From Gammaproteobacteria bacterium (lineage in GTDB: Bacteria; Pseudomonadota; Gammaproteobacteria; Steroidobacterales; Steroidobacteraceae): a DNA stretch of 64,000 nt. The position numbers and the translations under genes were made by a program. The DNA is taken from NCBI GenBank assembly GCA_947469285.1, contig CANIOW010000001.1, forward strand, positions 62,001-126,000, read 5' to 3'. Under the pieces are notes generated by a model. The model saw only the letters and a program-made list of their open reading frames with translations. It ran no database searches and was not told the origin of the DNA. Positions within the stretch are counted from its first letter, which is position 1. Each line of letters begins with the position of its first letter. Below, one piece after another: positions 37,811-45,779 of this stretch.

Positions 37811-38559
37811 TCGAGTTATTGTTCTACCCCTCGCCAAACGGGCAAAAAGTGGCAATTGCGCTCGAGGAGATGGGGCTGCCCTACCAGGTGACGTTCGTCG
37901 ACATCACGCGTGGTGCGCAGTTCGACCCGGGCTTCCTCAAGATTAGTCCGAACAACAAGATCCCGGCGATGATCGATCACGCTGCCCCCGATGGGCCATT
38001 GGCCTTGTTCGAGTCGGGAGCCATTCTGGTGTACCTGGCAGAGCGCAGCGGGCAGTTCTTGCCGTCTCCGGCAGCAGCTCGCTACACCTGCCTGCAGTGG
38101 TTATTTTGGCAGGTCGGTGGTCTCGGGCCGATGGCCGGACAGGCGCATCACTTCCGTGCTTTTGCTTCGGAACAGGTGCCGTATGGCATCAAGCGCTATA
38201 CCGATGAAGTGAACCGTTTGTATGGCGTGCTCGAACGCCAGTTATCGCTCCACCCTTTTATGGCTGGAGACTATTCGATTGCTGACATGGCCACCTGGCC
38301 TTGGATCACCCACCATGAGCGACAGGGCCAGTCGCTCAGCGACTTCCCCCAGATTGCGCGCTGGTATGCTGCGATGGCGGCGCGACCAGCCGTGCAACGG
38401 GCGGTGTCGCTGGGGCATGAACGGCATGCGGACGCTATTGGTCACCAGCATCTTTATGGGCAGACCGCGGCGCGCGTTAACGCAGCGGCGGGGACTGCTC
38501 CAGCAACGCCAGACCATGTGCCGCCGCCGGCCACCTCACGCGGAACAGGAGTACCTTGA
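37807..38559 (+). CDS. YfcG/Ure2p-like glutathione S-transferase
   Basis: A 250-residue GST of the nu class, close to E. coli YfcG. It has PSPNGQKVAIALEEMGLPY, FDPGFLKISPNNKIPAMIDH, and LFESGAILVYLAERSG, then YSIADMATWPWI in the helical domain. YfcG-type enzymes act as disulfide reductases or peroxidases with two glutathiones. The last 30 residues are Pro/Ala-rich and family-unlike. It overlaps both neighbours (ATGA before, TGATG after) in a three-GST operon. Confidence 0.88.
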   Translation: MIELLFYPSPNGQKVAIALEEMGLPYQVTFVDITRGAQFDPGFLKISPNNKIPAMIDHAAPDGPLALFESGAILVYLAERSGQFLPSPAAARYTCLQWLFWQVGGLGPMAGQAHHFRAFASEQVPYGIKRYTDEVNRLYGVLERQLSLHPFMAGDYSIADMATWPWITHHERQGQSLSDFPQIARWYAAMAARPAVQRAVSLGHERHADAIGHQHLYGQTAARVNAAAGTAPATPDHVPPPATSRGTGVP

Positions 38560-39494
38560 TGGAGACCTTGCCCAACGCTTCCAGCCTGATCCTGCATCAT
38601 TACGATGCCTCGCCGTTTTCGCAAAAAGCTTTGATGATGCTTGGCATCAAAGACGTGGCTTGGTATTCCGCGCTCATGCCCATGATGCCGCCGAAGGAAG
38701 AAATTGCGGCGCTGACCGGGGGTTATCGCGGCACGCCGGTGCTGCAGGTGGGCAGTGACATCTATGTCGATTCGCAGCTGATCGCCCGCGAACTGGATCG
38801 CCTGTTGCCCGAGCCGCCGCTAGTGCCGGTGGTGCACGGTGCCATGGAGCGCATGCTGGTGCGTTGGTCAGACGCATTTTTCCGCAGCGGGCTGGGCATT
38901 GTGCTCGGAGTAGCCTTGCCGTTTTGGCCTGAGGAGTTCCGCAAAGACCGTGAGCACTTGTTCCCGGATATCGATTTCGGCGCTGCCGCGGATAATCTGG
39001 TGCAGGCGCGTACGCAGTACCGCGCACACGCTGCATTGCTTGACGAACAACTGAGCGATGGACGCTCGTTCCTGATGGGCGCTCGCCCGGGCCTAGCGGA
39101 CGTGCAGGCCTGGCCATTCATTTGGATGTTGCGCGCCAACCTGCCAGACCAAGCCACGGCGTTGCTCGCCGGGTTTCGGCATCTGCAGGCCTGGGAGACG
39201 CGCTGTGCGGCGATCGGGCAGGGCTCGCGCGTGGAATTGCCACCGGTGGATGCTTTGGCGGTGGCCTTGGCCACGGCGCCACTCACCCTTGAAAAGATCG
39301 ATGCCGCTGACGCACAGGGTCTACAGGCGGGGCAGTGGGTGACGGTAACGCCGGAGGATACCCGGCGGGGTACGGTCGAGGGGACGGTGGTGGTGGCCAC
39401 GCCCACCTGCATCGCCTTGCGTCGCAGCCATGCGGCGGTGGGCGAGGTGGTGGTGCATTTCCCGCGGCTGGGTTACCGCGTCACGCCGCGCTGA
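38559..39494 (+). CDS. Glutathione S-transferase-like protein with C-terminal extension (copy 2)
   Basis: A 311-residue paralogue of the GST at 36881 (shared SLILHHYDASPFSQKALMML, GGYRGTPVLQVGSDIYVDS, and the extension LQAGQWVTVTPEDTRRG ending EVVVHFPRLGYRV). The ATG at 38559 follows AGGAG by seven bases and overlaps the previous stop by one base. The pair probably arose by duplication around the middle GST or by its insertion. Substrate unknown. Confidence 0.82.
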   Translation: METLPNASSLILHHYDASPFSQKALMMLGIKDVAWYSALMPMMPPKEEIAALTGGYRGTPVLQVGSDIYVDSQLIARELDRLLPEPPLVPVVHGAMERMLVRWSDAFFRSGLGIVLGVALPFWPEEFRKDREHLFPDIDFGAAADNLVQARTQYRAHAALLDEQLSDGRSFLMGARPGLADVQAWPFIWMLRANLPDQATALLAGFRHLQAWETRCAAIGQGSRVELPPVDALAVALATAPLTLEKIDAADAQGLQAGQWVTVTPEDTRRGTVEGTVVVATPTCIALRRSHAAVGEVVVHFPRLGYRVTPR

Positions 39495-39503
39495 AGCCAG
39501 CGC
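39488..39503. terminator. Short hairpin at the end of the GST operon
   Basis: GCGCTG (39488-39493) pairs with CAGCGC (39498-39503) around a 4-base loop and includes the GST stop codon. It lies between convergent genes and has no T-run after it, so a terminator role is tentative. Confidence 0.3.
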
Positions 39504-39537
39504 AGCGTTGTGTAAGCACTACCTCTCAATGCCATTT

Positions 39538-40761
39538 TCAAACCACGCCTGCTGCCCGCAGCTGTTGTACAGCCGCCGCATCGAAACCCAGTTCGTGCAG
39601 CACGGCGTCGGTGTCCGCGCCGAGCGTGGGGGGCGGACTGCGAATGCCGGTAGGCGAATGCGAAAAATGCAGCGGCAGATCTGCCACGGGGGCAGGGCGA
39701 GCCAGTCCGGGGTAGTCGACTGCACGCAGAAAACCCATGGCGGCTACCTGCGGGTCATCAAGGGCCTGTTGCGGGGTATACACCGGGCCGCCAGGCACGC
39801 CGCCTGCTTCGAGTTGCGCCACGGCTTCGGCCGTCGTGCGCGCTGCGCACCATTGGCGGGTGCGCTCAAGAATGGGCTCTGCGTGGTCGGCGCGCGATTG
39901 GTCACTCTGGAACAGCGAGTCGTCGCTCCAGCGCGCCGCATCATCGCCGTCTTTAGCCATCAGTTTCGCCCAGCGCCGGAACAGGCCATTGCCAACGGTA
40001 TGCATGAGCACGTGACCATCGCGCGTGGCAAAGACGTCCGACGGCGCCGAGGTTTGTACCCGGTTGCCGGTGCCCACGCGGTTGATACCGGTGACACCTT
40101 GCTCCACCAGATGCGAATTGAACACGGCGAGGGCGGTGGCCAGCAACGCCGCCTGTACATGCTGCCCGCGGCCGCTCTGCCGCCGCTCGAGCAAGGCTGC
40201 CAGTGCGCCGAAGGCGGACAGCACGGCGGTGGAATAGTCCACATAGGGGGCCGCACCTTTTGCCGGGTGGCCTGGTGTGCCAGTGATGACCATGGCGCCG
40301 CTCATGGCCTGACCGACACCATCGAAACCACCGCGCGTGGCGTAGGGACCCCGGTCGCCGAAGGCGCTTTGGGTCACCAGAATAATGTCCGGCTTGACGC
40401 TGCACAGCGTGGCGTAGTCGAGCCCGAATTGCGTCAGGGTGGCAGCAGGCAGATTGGCGACAATGATGTCGGCGCTGGCCACCAGACGGCGGGTGACTTC
40501 GCGGCCCGCAGGCGACCCGGGGTCCAGCGTCAGCGAGCGCTTGTTGGCGCTGCACTGCAGGAACACCGCCCCTTCACCCTGTGGAGTGACCGGTGCAATA
40601 TAGCGGTCCTCGCCCCCTTCACGTCGCTCCACGCGGATGACCTCGGCTCCCAGATAGCCGAGCAAAGTGGCACAGTAGGGACCGGCTACATAGCGACCGA
40701 AATCCAGTACGCGAACACCAGCGAGAATGCCCGTTGGCGCCGCCGCTTCCACTTCTTTCAC
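39538..40761 (-). CDS. CaiB/BaiF-family (class III) CoA-transferase
   Basis: A 407-residue family III CoA-transferase. The N-terminal GVRVLDFGRYVAGPYCATLLGYLGAEVIRVE is characteristic, and the likely catalytic aspartate is in PYVDYSTAVLSAFGAL. It moves CoA between acids, so it would activate a pathway carboxylate. The start is GTG at 40761, with AGAGGA eight bases before it; the upstream reading is not conserved. It diverges from the acyl-CoA dehydrogenase gene. Confidence 0.9.
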   Translation of the reverse strand: MKEVEAAAPTGILAGVRVLDFGRYVAGPYCATLLGYLGAEVIRVERREGGEDRYIAPVTPQGEGAVFLQCSANKRSLTLDPGSPAGREVTRRLVASADIIVANLPAATLTQFGLDYATLCSVKPDIILVTQSAFGDRGPYATRGGFDGVGQAMSGAMVITGTPGHPAKGAAPYVDYSTAVLSAFGALAALLERRQSGRGQHVQAALLATALAVFNSHLVEQGVTGINRVGTGNRVQTSAPSDVFATRDGHVLMHTVGNGLFRRWAKLMAKDGDDAARWSDDSLFQSDQSRADHAEPILERTRQWCAARTTAEAVAQLEAGGVPGGPVYTPQQALDDPQVAAMGFLRAVDYPGLARPAPVADLPLHFSHSPTGIRSPPPTLGADTDAVLHELGFDAAAVQQLRAAGVV

Positions 40762-40782
40762 AGTCCGTTTCCTCTGGTCTAT

Positions 40783-40801
40783 GTGGCATATGCGTTGCCA
40801 C
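40783..40801. promoter_or_regulatory. Inverted repeat between divergent CoA-transferase and acyl-CoA dehydrogenase genes
   Basis: GTGGCA (40783-40788) and TGCCAC (40796-40801) are perfect 6-bp arms around 7 bases in the 95-bp divergent gap. The motif is unrelated to the AAACAGTCA-type sites, so another regulator may act here, or it may be chance. Confidence 0.35.
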
Positions 40802-40856
40802 GGCAGGGGATGATGGCACAAGACGACATCTCCGATTCATCGATAAGGACGACGAC

Positions 40857-42017
40857 ATGAACTTTCAGTTGACTGACGAACAGAAAGCCCTGCAGGACGC
40901 CGCTCGGACTTATGCGCAGGAGCGACTGCCGGCGCTGGCGAAAGAGATAGAAGAGACCGGTGAGCCGCCTTCGCATGAACTGATCCGTGAATACGCGGAA
41001 CTTGGCTTCCTCGGTATCAATATCCCTGAGCAGTACGGTGGGCTGGGCTTGGGTAATCTCGAGGCGCTGCTGGTGATCGAGGAGTTCGCCAAAGTCTCTG
41101 GCGCCGTGGCGTTCCCGGTGTTCGAAAGTTGCGTGGGGCCGGTGCGTGCCATCGAGCGTTTCGCGGGTGAGTCGCTGAAGCAGCGTGTGGTGCCTGCTGT
41201 GTGCCGCGGCGAAAAAGTGGTGGCGGTGTCAATGTCGGAGCCGGCTGCGGGCTCGGCCCTGACTGACCTGACCACCCGTGGCGTGGTCACGGGTGATCGC
41301 GTCGTGCTCAATGGCACCAAACGCTGGTGTTCGGGCGGCGGGCATGCCGATGGCTACGTCGTGTACTGTCGGCTGTCGGACGCGCCTGGACCGAAGGGCA
41401 TCGGGGCGGTGTACGTTGAGAAGGGTAACCCGGGTCTCAAATTCGGTAAGCCGGAGCACCTCATGGGCTTTCGCGGCGTTCCTTCTTGCGACTTGTACTT
41501 TGACCAGTGCGAACTGTCCGTCGAAGACATCGTGGTGCCGGCCGGGGGCTTCAAGCAGTTGATGGAGGCGTTTGACCTCGAGCGCTGCGGCAATGCGACG
41601 ATGGCCTTGGCCCAAGCCAGTGGCGCACTGGAGGATGTGCTCCCGTACGTGCAGGAGCGCATTCAGTTCGGCAAGCCGCTGGTCGACTTCCAAGGTGTGC
41701 AGATCAAGCTCGCGGAAATGCAGATCCGCGTCGATGCAGCGCGTTTGCTGATCCACCGTGCGGCGGTGAATTCACAGTCCGGCTTGCCAAGCCTGCTGGA
41801 GTCGTCGGTGGCGAAGTGCTTTGCCAACGAGATGGCGCGCGAAGTCTGTGGCCATGCGGTGCAGTTGATGGGCGGTTACGGCTATTCCCGTGAATACCCC
41901 ATGGAGCGGCGCTTGCGTGATGCCTGGGGCTGGGGCATTGCCGGCGGTGCCGTCGATATCCAGAAGGTGAATATCGCCAGTGCCATGGTCGGTCGTCGCT
42001 TCGATCAGCGCCGTTGA
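40857..42017 (+). CDS. Acyl-CoA dehydrogenase
   Basis: A 386-residue FAD-dependent acyl-CoA dehydrogenase. It has MNFQLTDEQKALQDAARTYA, the flavin-contact region VVAVSMSEPAAGSALTDL, and FGKPLVDFQGVQIKLAEMQI, then GGYGYSREYPMERRLRDA. The usual C-terminal base in YEGTSEIQ is absent (AGGAVDIQ, about residue 363). Glu242 in FDLERCG lies where isovaleryl-CoA dehydrogenase has its base, which would fit a branched or cyclic substrate. The ATG at 40857 follows AAGGA. The VOC gene is 13 bp downstream. Confidence 0.9.
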   Translation: MNFQLTDEQKALQDAARTYAQERLPALAKEIEETGEPPSHELIREYAELGFLGINIPEQYGGLGLGNLEALLVIEEFAKVSGAVAFPVFESCVGPVRAIERFAGESLKQRVVPAVCRGEKVVAVSMSEPAAGSALTDLTTRGVVTGDRVVLNGTKRWCSGGGHADGYVVYCRLSDAPGPKGIGAVYVEKGNPGLKFGKPEHLMGFRGVPSCDLYFDQCELSVEDIVVPAGGFKQLMEAFDLERCGNATMALAQASGALEDVLPYVQERIQFGKPLVDFQGVQIKLAEMQIRVDAARLLIHRAAVNSQSGLPSLLESSVAKCFANEMAREVCGHAVQLMGGYGYSREYPMERRLRDAWGWGIAGGAVDIQKVNIASAMVGRRFDQRR

Positions 42018-42030
42018 ACGGGAGACTCGC

Positions 42031-42597
42031 ATGAGCCGCGCCTTCGGCCCGATTATCCAGAACGGCTACGTGGTGCGTGACTGGCGCCGCGCGGCCGAAT
42101 GGTGGAGCGAGGTGATGGGCGTGGGTCCGTTCTTCGTCCTGGAGCATCTGGAGTTTGCCGCTTGTCACTACCGTGGCGTAGCCACTCGCATCGACATGAG
42201 CGTGGCGATCGCCTACAGCGGCGAACTGCAGATCGAGCTGGTTCAGCAGCACTGTGATACGCCCAGTATCTACACGGACTTTCTGGGCAAGGCGCCGGAA
42301 GGTTTGCAGCACGTTGGCGTGCTGGTGAATAACCTGCAGTCGACGCTAGAGACGCTGAACTGGCAGCGCTACGTGGTGCAGGGTGGTGAAACGGTCACCG
42401 GGCAACGTTTTGCTTACTGCGATTTGCGTGGGGTAGCCGTTGGCGCTGCTGGTGTAGCGTACGCCGGACATGAAGGCGCGATGATTGAATTAATTGAGAC
42501 TTCGCCGGCGGCGAGCAGTGCCTTTGAATACATGAAGAAAACCGCTCGCGAATGGACCGGTGAGCGGCCGATTCGATTGCCGAAACCCAAAAGCTGA
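42031..42597 (+). CDS. VOC-superfamily (glyoxalase/dioxygenase-fold) protein
   Basis: A 188-residue vicinal-oxygen-chelate protein. It has two beta-alpha-beta-beta-beta modules (QNGYVVRDWRRAAEWWSEVM, then GLQHVGVLVNNLQSTLETL). Likely metal ligands are HVG and the late Glu in GAMIELIE. Members include epimerases of acyl-CoAs, extradiol dioxygenases and lyases; an epimerase or lyase partner for the acyl-CoA dehydrogenase is plausible. GGGAG precedes the ATG. Confidence 0.78.
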   Translation: MSRAFGPIIQNGYVVRDWRRAAEWWSEVMGVGPFFVLEHLEFAACHYRGVATRIDMSVAIAYSGELQIELVQQHCDTPSIYTDFLGKAPEGLQHVGVLVNNLQSTLETLNWQRYVVQGGETVTGQRFAYCDLRGVAVGAAGVAYAGHEGAMIELIETSPAASSAFEYMKKTAREWTGERPIRLPKPKS

Positions 42598-42636
42598 CGG
42601 CGACTTTGCGGGTCAGCGGGCCCGCCACTGGCCGTG

Positions 42637-42990
42637 TCAGGGAGTGGCGGGCAGGGCCACTTCGATGCGCTCACCCTGAATTCGCACCTGCCAGCAGGCC
42701 AGTGGTTTGGTGGCCGGTGCGCCGAGCACTGCGCCACTGCGGCAGTCGAACGAGGCCCCATGCAGCGGACAGATGAGGCGGAAGCCGCGCAAGCGACCCT
42801 CGTCCATTTTCACAAAAGCGTGGCTGCAAATGTTGTCCACAGCATGCCAGCTGTCTTTGGTATGGCAGACCACGACGTCCCGTCCGGCCACCACAAACCC
42901 TTGCATTTTGCCTTCGGGAATGTCGACGCAGGCGGCGATGTCGTGCCACTGGGCAGGGTGGTCAGCGGTGGCGGAGTCGGAAGTTAGCAT
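42637..42990 (-). CDS. Rieske-type [2Fe-2S] ferredoxin
   Basis: A 117-residue Rieske ferredoxin with Cys55-x-His57 (NICSHAFVKMDEG) and Cys74-x2-His77 (CPLHGASFD). It has the length and layout of NdoA/BphF-type ferredoxins that feed Rieske oxygenases. It is single and diverges from the ABM genes, with operator C 30 bp upstream. No ferredoxin reductase gene is in the window. Confidence 0.92.
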   Translation of the reverse strand: MLTSDSATADHPAQWHDIAACVDIPEGKMQGFVVAGRDVVVCHTKDSWHAVDNICSHAFVKMDEGRLRGFRLICPLHGASFDCRSGAVLGAPATKPLACWQVRIQGERIEVALPATP

Positions 42991-43020
42991 TTGCCAAGCC
43001 TAGCAGCGCGGGCATGAAAG

Positions 43021-43038
43021 AAACAGGCTTGACTGTTT
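43021..43038. promoter_or_regulatory. Class I palindromic operator, site C
   Basis: AAACAGGCTTGACTGTTT, right half identical to sites B and E. It lies between the divergent Rieske ferredoxin (start 42990) and ABM gene (start 43117). Confidence 0.73.
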
Positions 43039-43116
43039 GTTTGCAGGGTGCCGGCGGAGTACCATCATTGACCAGCACCGGTTATCGCCGGCGCAAGTCG
43101 CATACCGGGAGGGGGC

Positions 43117-43413
43117 ATGTCAAAACGCATCACGTTTCTGTCGCGGATGACCGTGAAGGAAGGCTTCGAAGCACAGTTCGAGCGGCTCACCGCAGACCTG
43201 CAACGGGTCACGCGGGCGAAAGAGCCGGGGGCTATCTACTACGAATTTTTCAAGCTGCGCGAGCCACGCCGTTATGCAGTGCTGGAAAGCTTCCCGGACC
43301 TGGATGCCGAACACGCGCATCTGGAGACGTCCTGGTTCAAGGAGGCCGTGCCAGGCATCATGGAAGCACTGGATGGCATGTATGAGCGCGAATATCTCGA
43401 CGAATACACCTGA
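43117..43413 (+). CDS. ABM (antibiotic biosynthesis monooxygenase)-domain protein 1
   Basis: A 98-residue ferredoxin-like alpha/beta barrel protein: MTVKEGFEAQFERLTADLQR, then PGAIYYEFFKLREPRRYAVLESF and LETSWFK. ABM/YgiN-type proteins are cofactor-free quinol monooxygenases or simple binders. GGGAGGGGG precedes the ATG. A paralogue follows 15 bp later. Confidence 0.82.
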   Translation: MSKRITFLSRMTVKEGFEAQFERLTADLQRVTRAKEPGAIYYEFFKLREPRRYAVLESFPDLDAEHAHLETSWFKEAVPGIMEALDGMYEREYLDEYT

Positions 43414-43428
43414 GCGGAAGGACCGACC

Positions 43429-43719
43429 ATGACCACGTTCATTGCTACGCTGAAAGTGAAGCCAGGCTTCGAAGCGGAATTCGAGCGCCTACAGGCAGAG
43501 TTGTCGCAGATCACCCATGCGACCGAGCCGGACACCATTGTCTATGACGTGTTGCGGCACCGTGACCAGCCTGGGACCTATGTGGTCTACGGGCGCTTCA
43601 AGGACGACGCTGCGTTCCAGTTGCATCAGGGAGCGGCTGACCATGAGCGTTTGGTGCCGCCTATTCTGGCGACGGTGACCGGTGAAATGGATCTGCAGTT
43701 CTTTGAGTTCGTGGCTTAA
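43429..43719 (+). CDS. ABM-domain protein 2
   Basis: A 96-residue paralogue of the preceding gene (LKVKPGFEAEFERLQAELSQ, EPDTIVYDVLRHRDQPGTYV, VYGRFKDDAAFQLHQGA). ABM proteins act as dimers, so the two products may form a heterodimer. GGAAGG precedes the ATG. The stop codon is inside a strong hairpin shared with the convergent gene. Confidence 0.82.
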   Translation: MTTFIATLKVKPGFEAEFERLQAELSQITHATEPDTIVYDVLRHRDQPGTYVVYGRFKDDAAFQLHQGAADHERLVPPILATVTGEMDLQFFEFVA

Positions 43720-43731
43720 AGCCACGAACTC
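43705..43731. terminator. 13-bp perfect hairpin over the stop codon, convergent genes
   Basis: Arms 43705-43717 and 43719-43731 are exact reverse complements, with the ABM2 stop TAA at the tip. It sits between convergent genes (stops at 43719 and 43747). There is no T-run, so it may be a bidirectional terminator or an mRNA 3'-end stabiliser. Confidence 0.6.
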
Positions 43732-43746
43732 GACGCTGCAGTCGCC

Positions 43747-44646
43747 TTAGAGGGTGAGGGTTGCCTGATAGACAATGCGCGCCGTGCCGTTGATGCGCAC
43801 GCGCCGCGGATGGCCGCTCTCGCCCTCGATTTCAACCTCCAGTTCTCCCGGGCGGCCGAGCGAGTCACCCTGACGTCCACGGAAACTGGCGCGTCCGGCA
43901 CGGACGGGTAGCAGGCCATGCGCCACCAGGTAAGCCCCCAGCATGCCATGCGCGTTGCCGCTGACCGGATCTTCGAGCCGGCCGAAGTGCGGGCAAAACA
44001 GCCGTGCGGCCGTGGTTCCCGGGCCATGGGCATCGCGCACGAAGGCGAAGTAGGCGTCCGCTCCCAAGTGGGCACTCAGACGTTTGAGGGCCTCTGGGTC
44101 TGGATGCAGCGCGGCCAGTGCCTCGGGTTCGCGCAGGCCGATGAGTAAACGGGTGCTGGTACGCCGCGCTACGGTGAGCGGGCAACGGGCGTCCAAGGCC
44201 ACACTACTGAGGCCTAGCGCGTCCAGCAGCATGGAGCGTTCACGTTCGCCAATGGGCGCAAGTAACTGCGGGGCCTGATAGCTCACGCTGACCACTGGAG
44301 TGTCGCCGCCCGCCACTTCCACTTCGTACAGACCGGTAGTGGTCTTCTGGCGCACGGTGCCGGGGGTGCCGACACCGGCGGCCAGCCGGGCGACATGGGC
44401 GGCCACGGTAGCATGGCCAACAAAGCCAGATTCCGTGTGAGGGGAGAAAAACCGCAGCCGCAGGTCGTGGTCGCTGCCGTCGCCGGGCAGGACAAACGCC
44501 GTGTCGGTGTTGTTGAGTTCGCGGGCCACGGCCTGCATTTCCGCGTCCGTGAGCACCTCGGCGCCAAGGACTACACCGGCCGGATTGCCGGCAAACAGCT
44601 GCCGGGTGAAGGCATCTACCTGAAAGACCGTGACCTGTCGCGACAT
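43747..44646 (-). CDS. PhzF-family epimerase/isomerase
   Basis: A 299-residue diaminopimelate-epimerase-fold protein of the PhzF family: VFQVDAFTRQLFAGNPAGVV at the N-terminus, FVGHATVAAHV in the middle, and DPVSGNAHGMLGAYLV with the second lobe. Family members isomerise small cyclic or enol compounds (as in phenazine synthesis), but most have no known substrate. It lies 65 bp downstream of korB on the same strand and may be the last gene of that transcript. Confidence 0.87.
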   Translation of the reverse strand: MSRQVTVFQVDAFTRQLFAGNPAGVVLGAEVLTDAEMQAVARELNNTDTAFVLPGDGSDHDLRLRFFSPHTESGFVGHATVAAHVARLAAGVGTPGTVRQKTTTGLYEVEVAGGDTPVVSVSYQAPQLLAPIGERERSMLLDALGLSSVALDARCPLTVARRTSTRLLIGLREPEALAALHPDPEALKRLSAHLGADAYFAFVRDAHGPGTTAARLFCPHFGRLEDPVSGNAHGMLGAYLVAHGLLPVRAGRASFRGRQGDSLGRPGELEVEIEGESGHPRRVRINGTARIVYQATLTL

Positions 44647-44711
44647 CGAATTGACTATCCCTGTGGGGGCGGTGGACCGCCTAGACGGGCCAGTCTAGCC
44701 AAGGCCCGCGC

Positions 44712-45779
44712 TTAGCGGTAGTCCTTCATCAGCGTGTCGAGGGCGGCGGCCCCTGGGCAGAGAGCTGAATACGGGAGGTCGGCGAGCGGTGTGCTGACGG
44801 TGTCTGCAACGGCATGCATATCTTGCCCGGACTCGTCGATGAACAGCACGCCGGTGGCCACTTCGCTACGTTTCTGGCACTGGCGTACGTGTAACCAGGC
44901 CTCTTCTCGGTTGGTCGGGTCGTAGCCGGCATGGGTGTTACGAAAGCGCACTAGGCTGCCATCGTGCATGCGCACCGTGGTTGGGCCGTCGGTTTCGTTC
45001 TTGGCAGCCTCGGCGAGGGTGATGGCACTGCGCAACGGCACGTAGTCTGCCGATGTCAATTCCACTTCATGCTCGCGGGTATATTTGTAGCTCTTGGTGC
45101 TGCCTTCGTGGTCGTTAAAACTGACGCAGGGCGAGATGACGTCAATGAGGGCAAAGCCATTGTGAGCCAGCCCCGCCTTGATGATGGGCACCAGCTGCGC
45201 CTTGTCGCCGCTGAAGCTGCGCGCCACGAATGTTGCTCCCAGCGTCAGCGCCAGCAAGCACGGATCGATGGGGGCTTGCACGTTGGCTTCGCCCTTTTTG
45301 CTGGTCGAACCGATGTCTGATGCCGCCGAGAACTGACCCTTGGTCAGTCCGTAGACGCCATTGTTTTCCAGCACGTAGAGCATGCGGACATTGCGTCGAA
45401 TGGCATGGCTGAGTTGCCCCAGGCCAATCGATAAGGAGTCACCGTCCCCGGAAATGCCGATATACATCAGTTCACGGTTGGCTGCGTTAGCGCCGCTGGT
45501 GACACTGGGCATGCGCCCATGTACCGAGTTGAAGCCGTGCGAATTCTTCATGAAATAGGCGGTGGTTTTTGACGAGCAGCCGATGCCACTCATCTTGGCG
45601 GCGCGGTGGGGCGGGCAATCCAGCTCCCAGAAAGCCTGTACCAGCGCTGCCGTGACCGAATCGTGGCCGCATCCGGCGCAGAGCGTGCTCATCGCGCCTT
45701 CGTAGTCTTGCTTGGTCAGGCCGAGAGCGTTCTTCAGCAGGCCCGGGTGACGTATTTGAGGTTTGGCAATAGACGTCAT
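44712..45779 (-). CDS. korB: 2-oxoacid:acceptor oxidoreductase beta (TPP) subunit, KorB type
   Basis: A 355-residue thiamine-diphosphate subunit of a 2-oxoacid:ferredoxin-type oxidoreductase. STLCAGCGHDSVT and GISGDGDSLSIGLGQL with ENNGVYGLTKGQFS form the cofactor site. It works with the alpha subunit just upstream (4-bp ATGA overlap). Probable reaction: oxidative decarboxylation of 2-oxoglutarate or a related 2-oxoacid to the acyl-CoA, giving low-potential electrons. Confidence 0.9.
   Translation of the reverse strand: MTSIAKPQIRHPGLLKNALGLTKQDYEGAMSTLCAGCGHDSVTAALVQAFWELDCPPHRAAKMSGIGCSSKTTAYFMKNSHGFNSVHGRMPSVTSGANAANRELMYIGISGDGDSLSIGLGQLSHAIRRNVRMLYVLENNGVYGLTKGQFSAASDIGSTSKKGEANVQAPIDPCLLALTLGATFVARSFSGDKAQLVPIIKAGLAHNGFALIDVISPCVSFNDHEGSTKSYKYTREHEVELTSADYVPLRSAITLAEAAKNETDGPTTVRMHDGSLVRFRNTHAGYDPTNREEAWLHVRQCQKRSEVATGVLFIDESGQDMHAVADTVSTPLADLPYSALCPGAAALDTLMKDYR

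Noticed and set aside
39430-40860. Long plus-strand frame (about 476 codons) opposite the CoA-transferase
   Set aside because: No recognisable motifs, antisense to a well-conserved CaiB-type gene, and overlapping the GST and acyl-CoA dehydrogenase starts.
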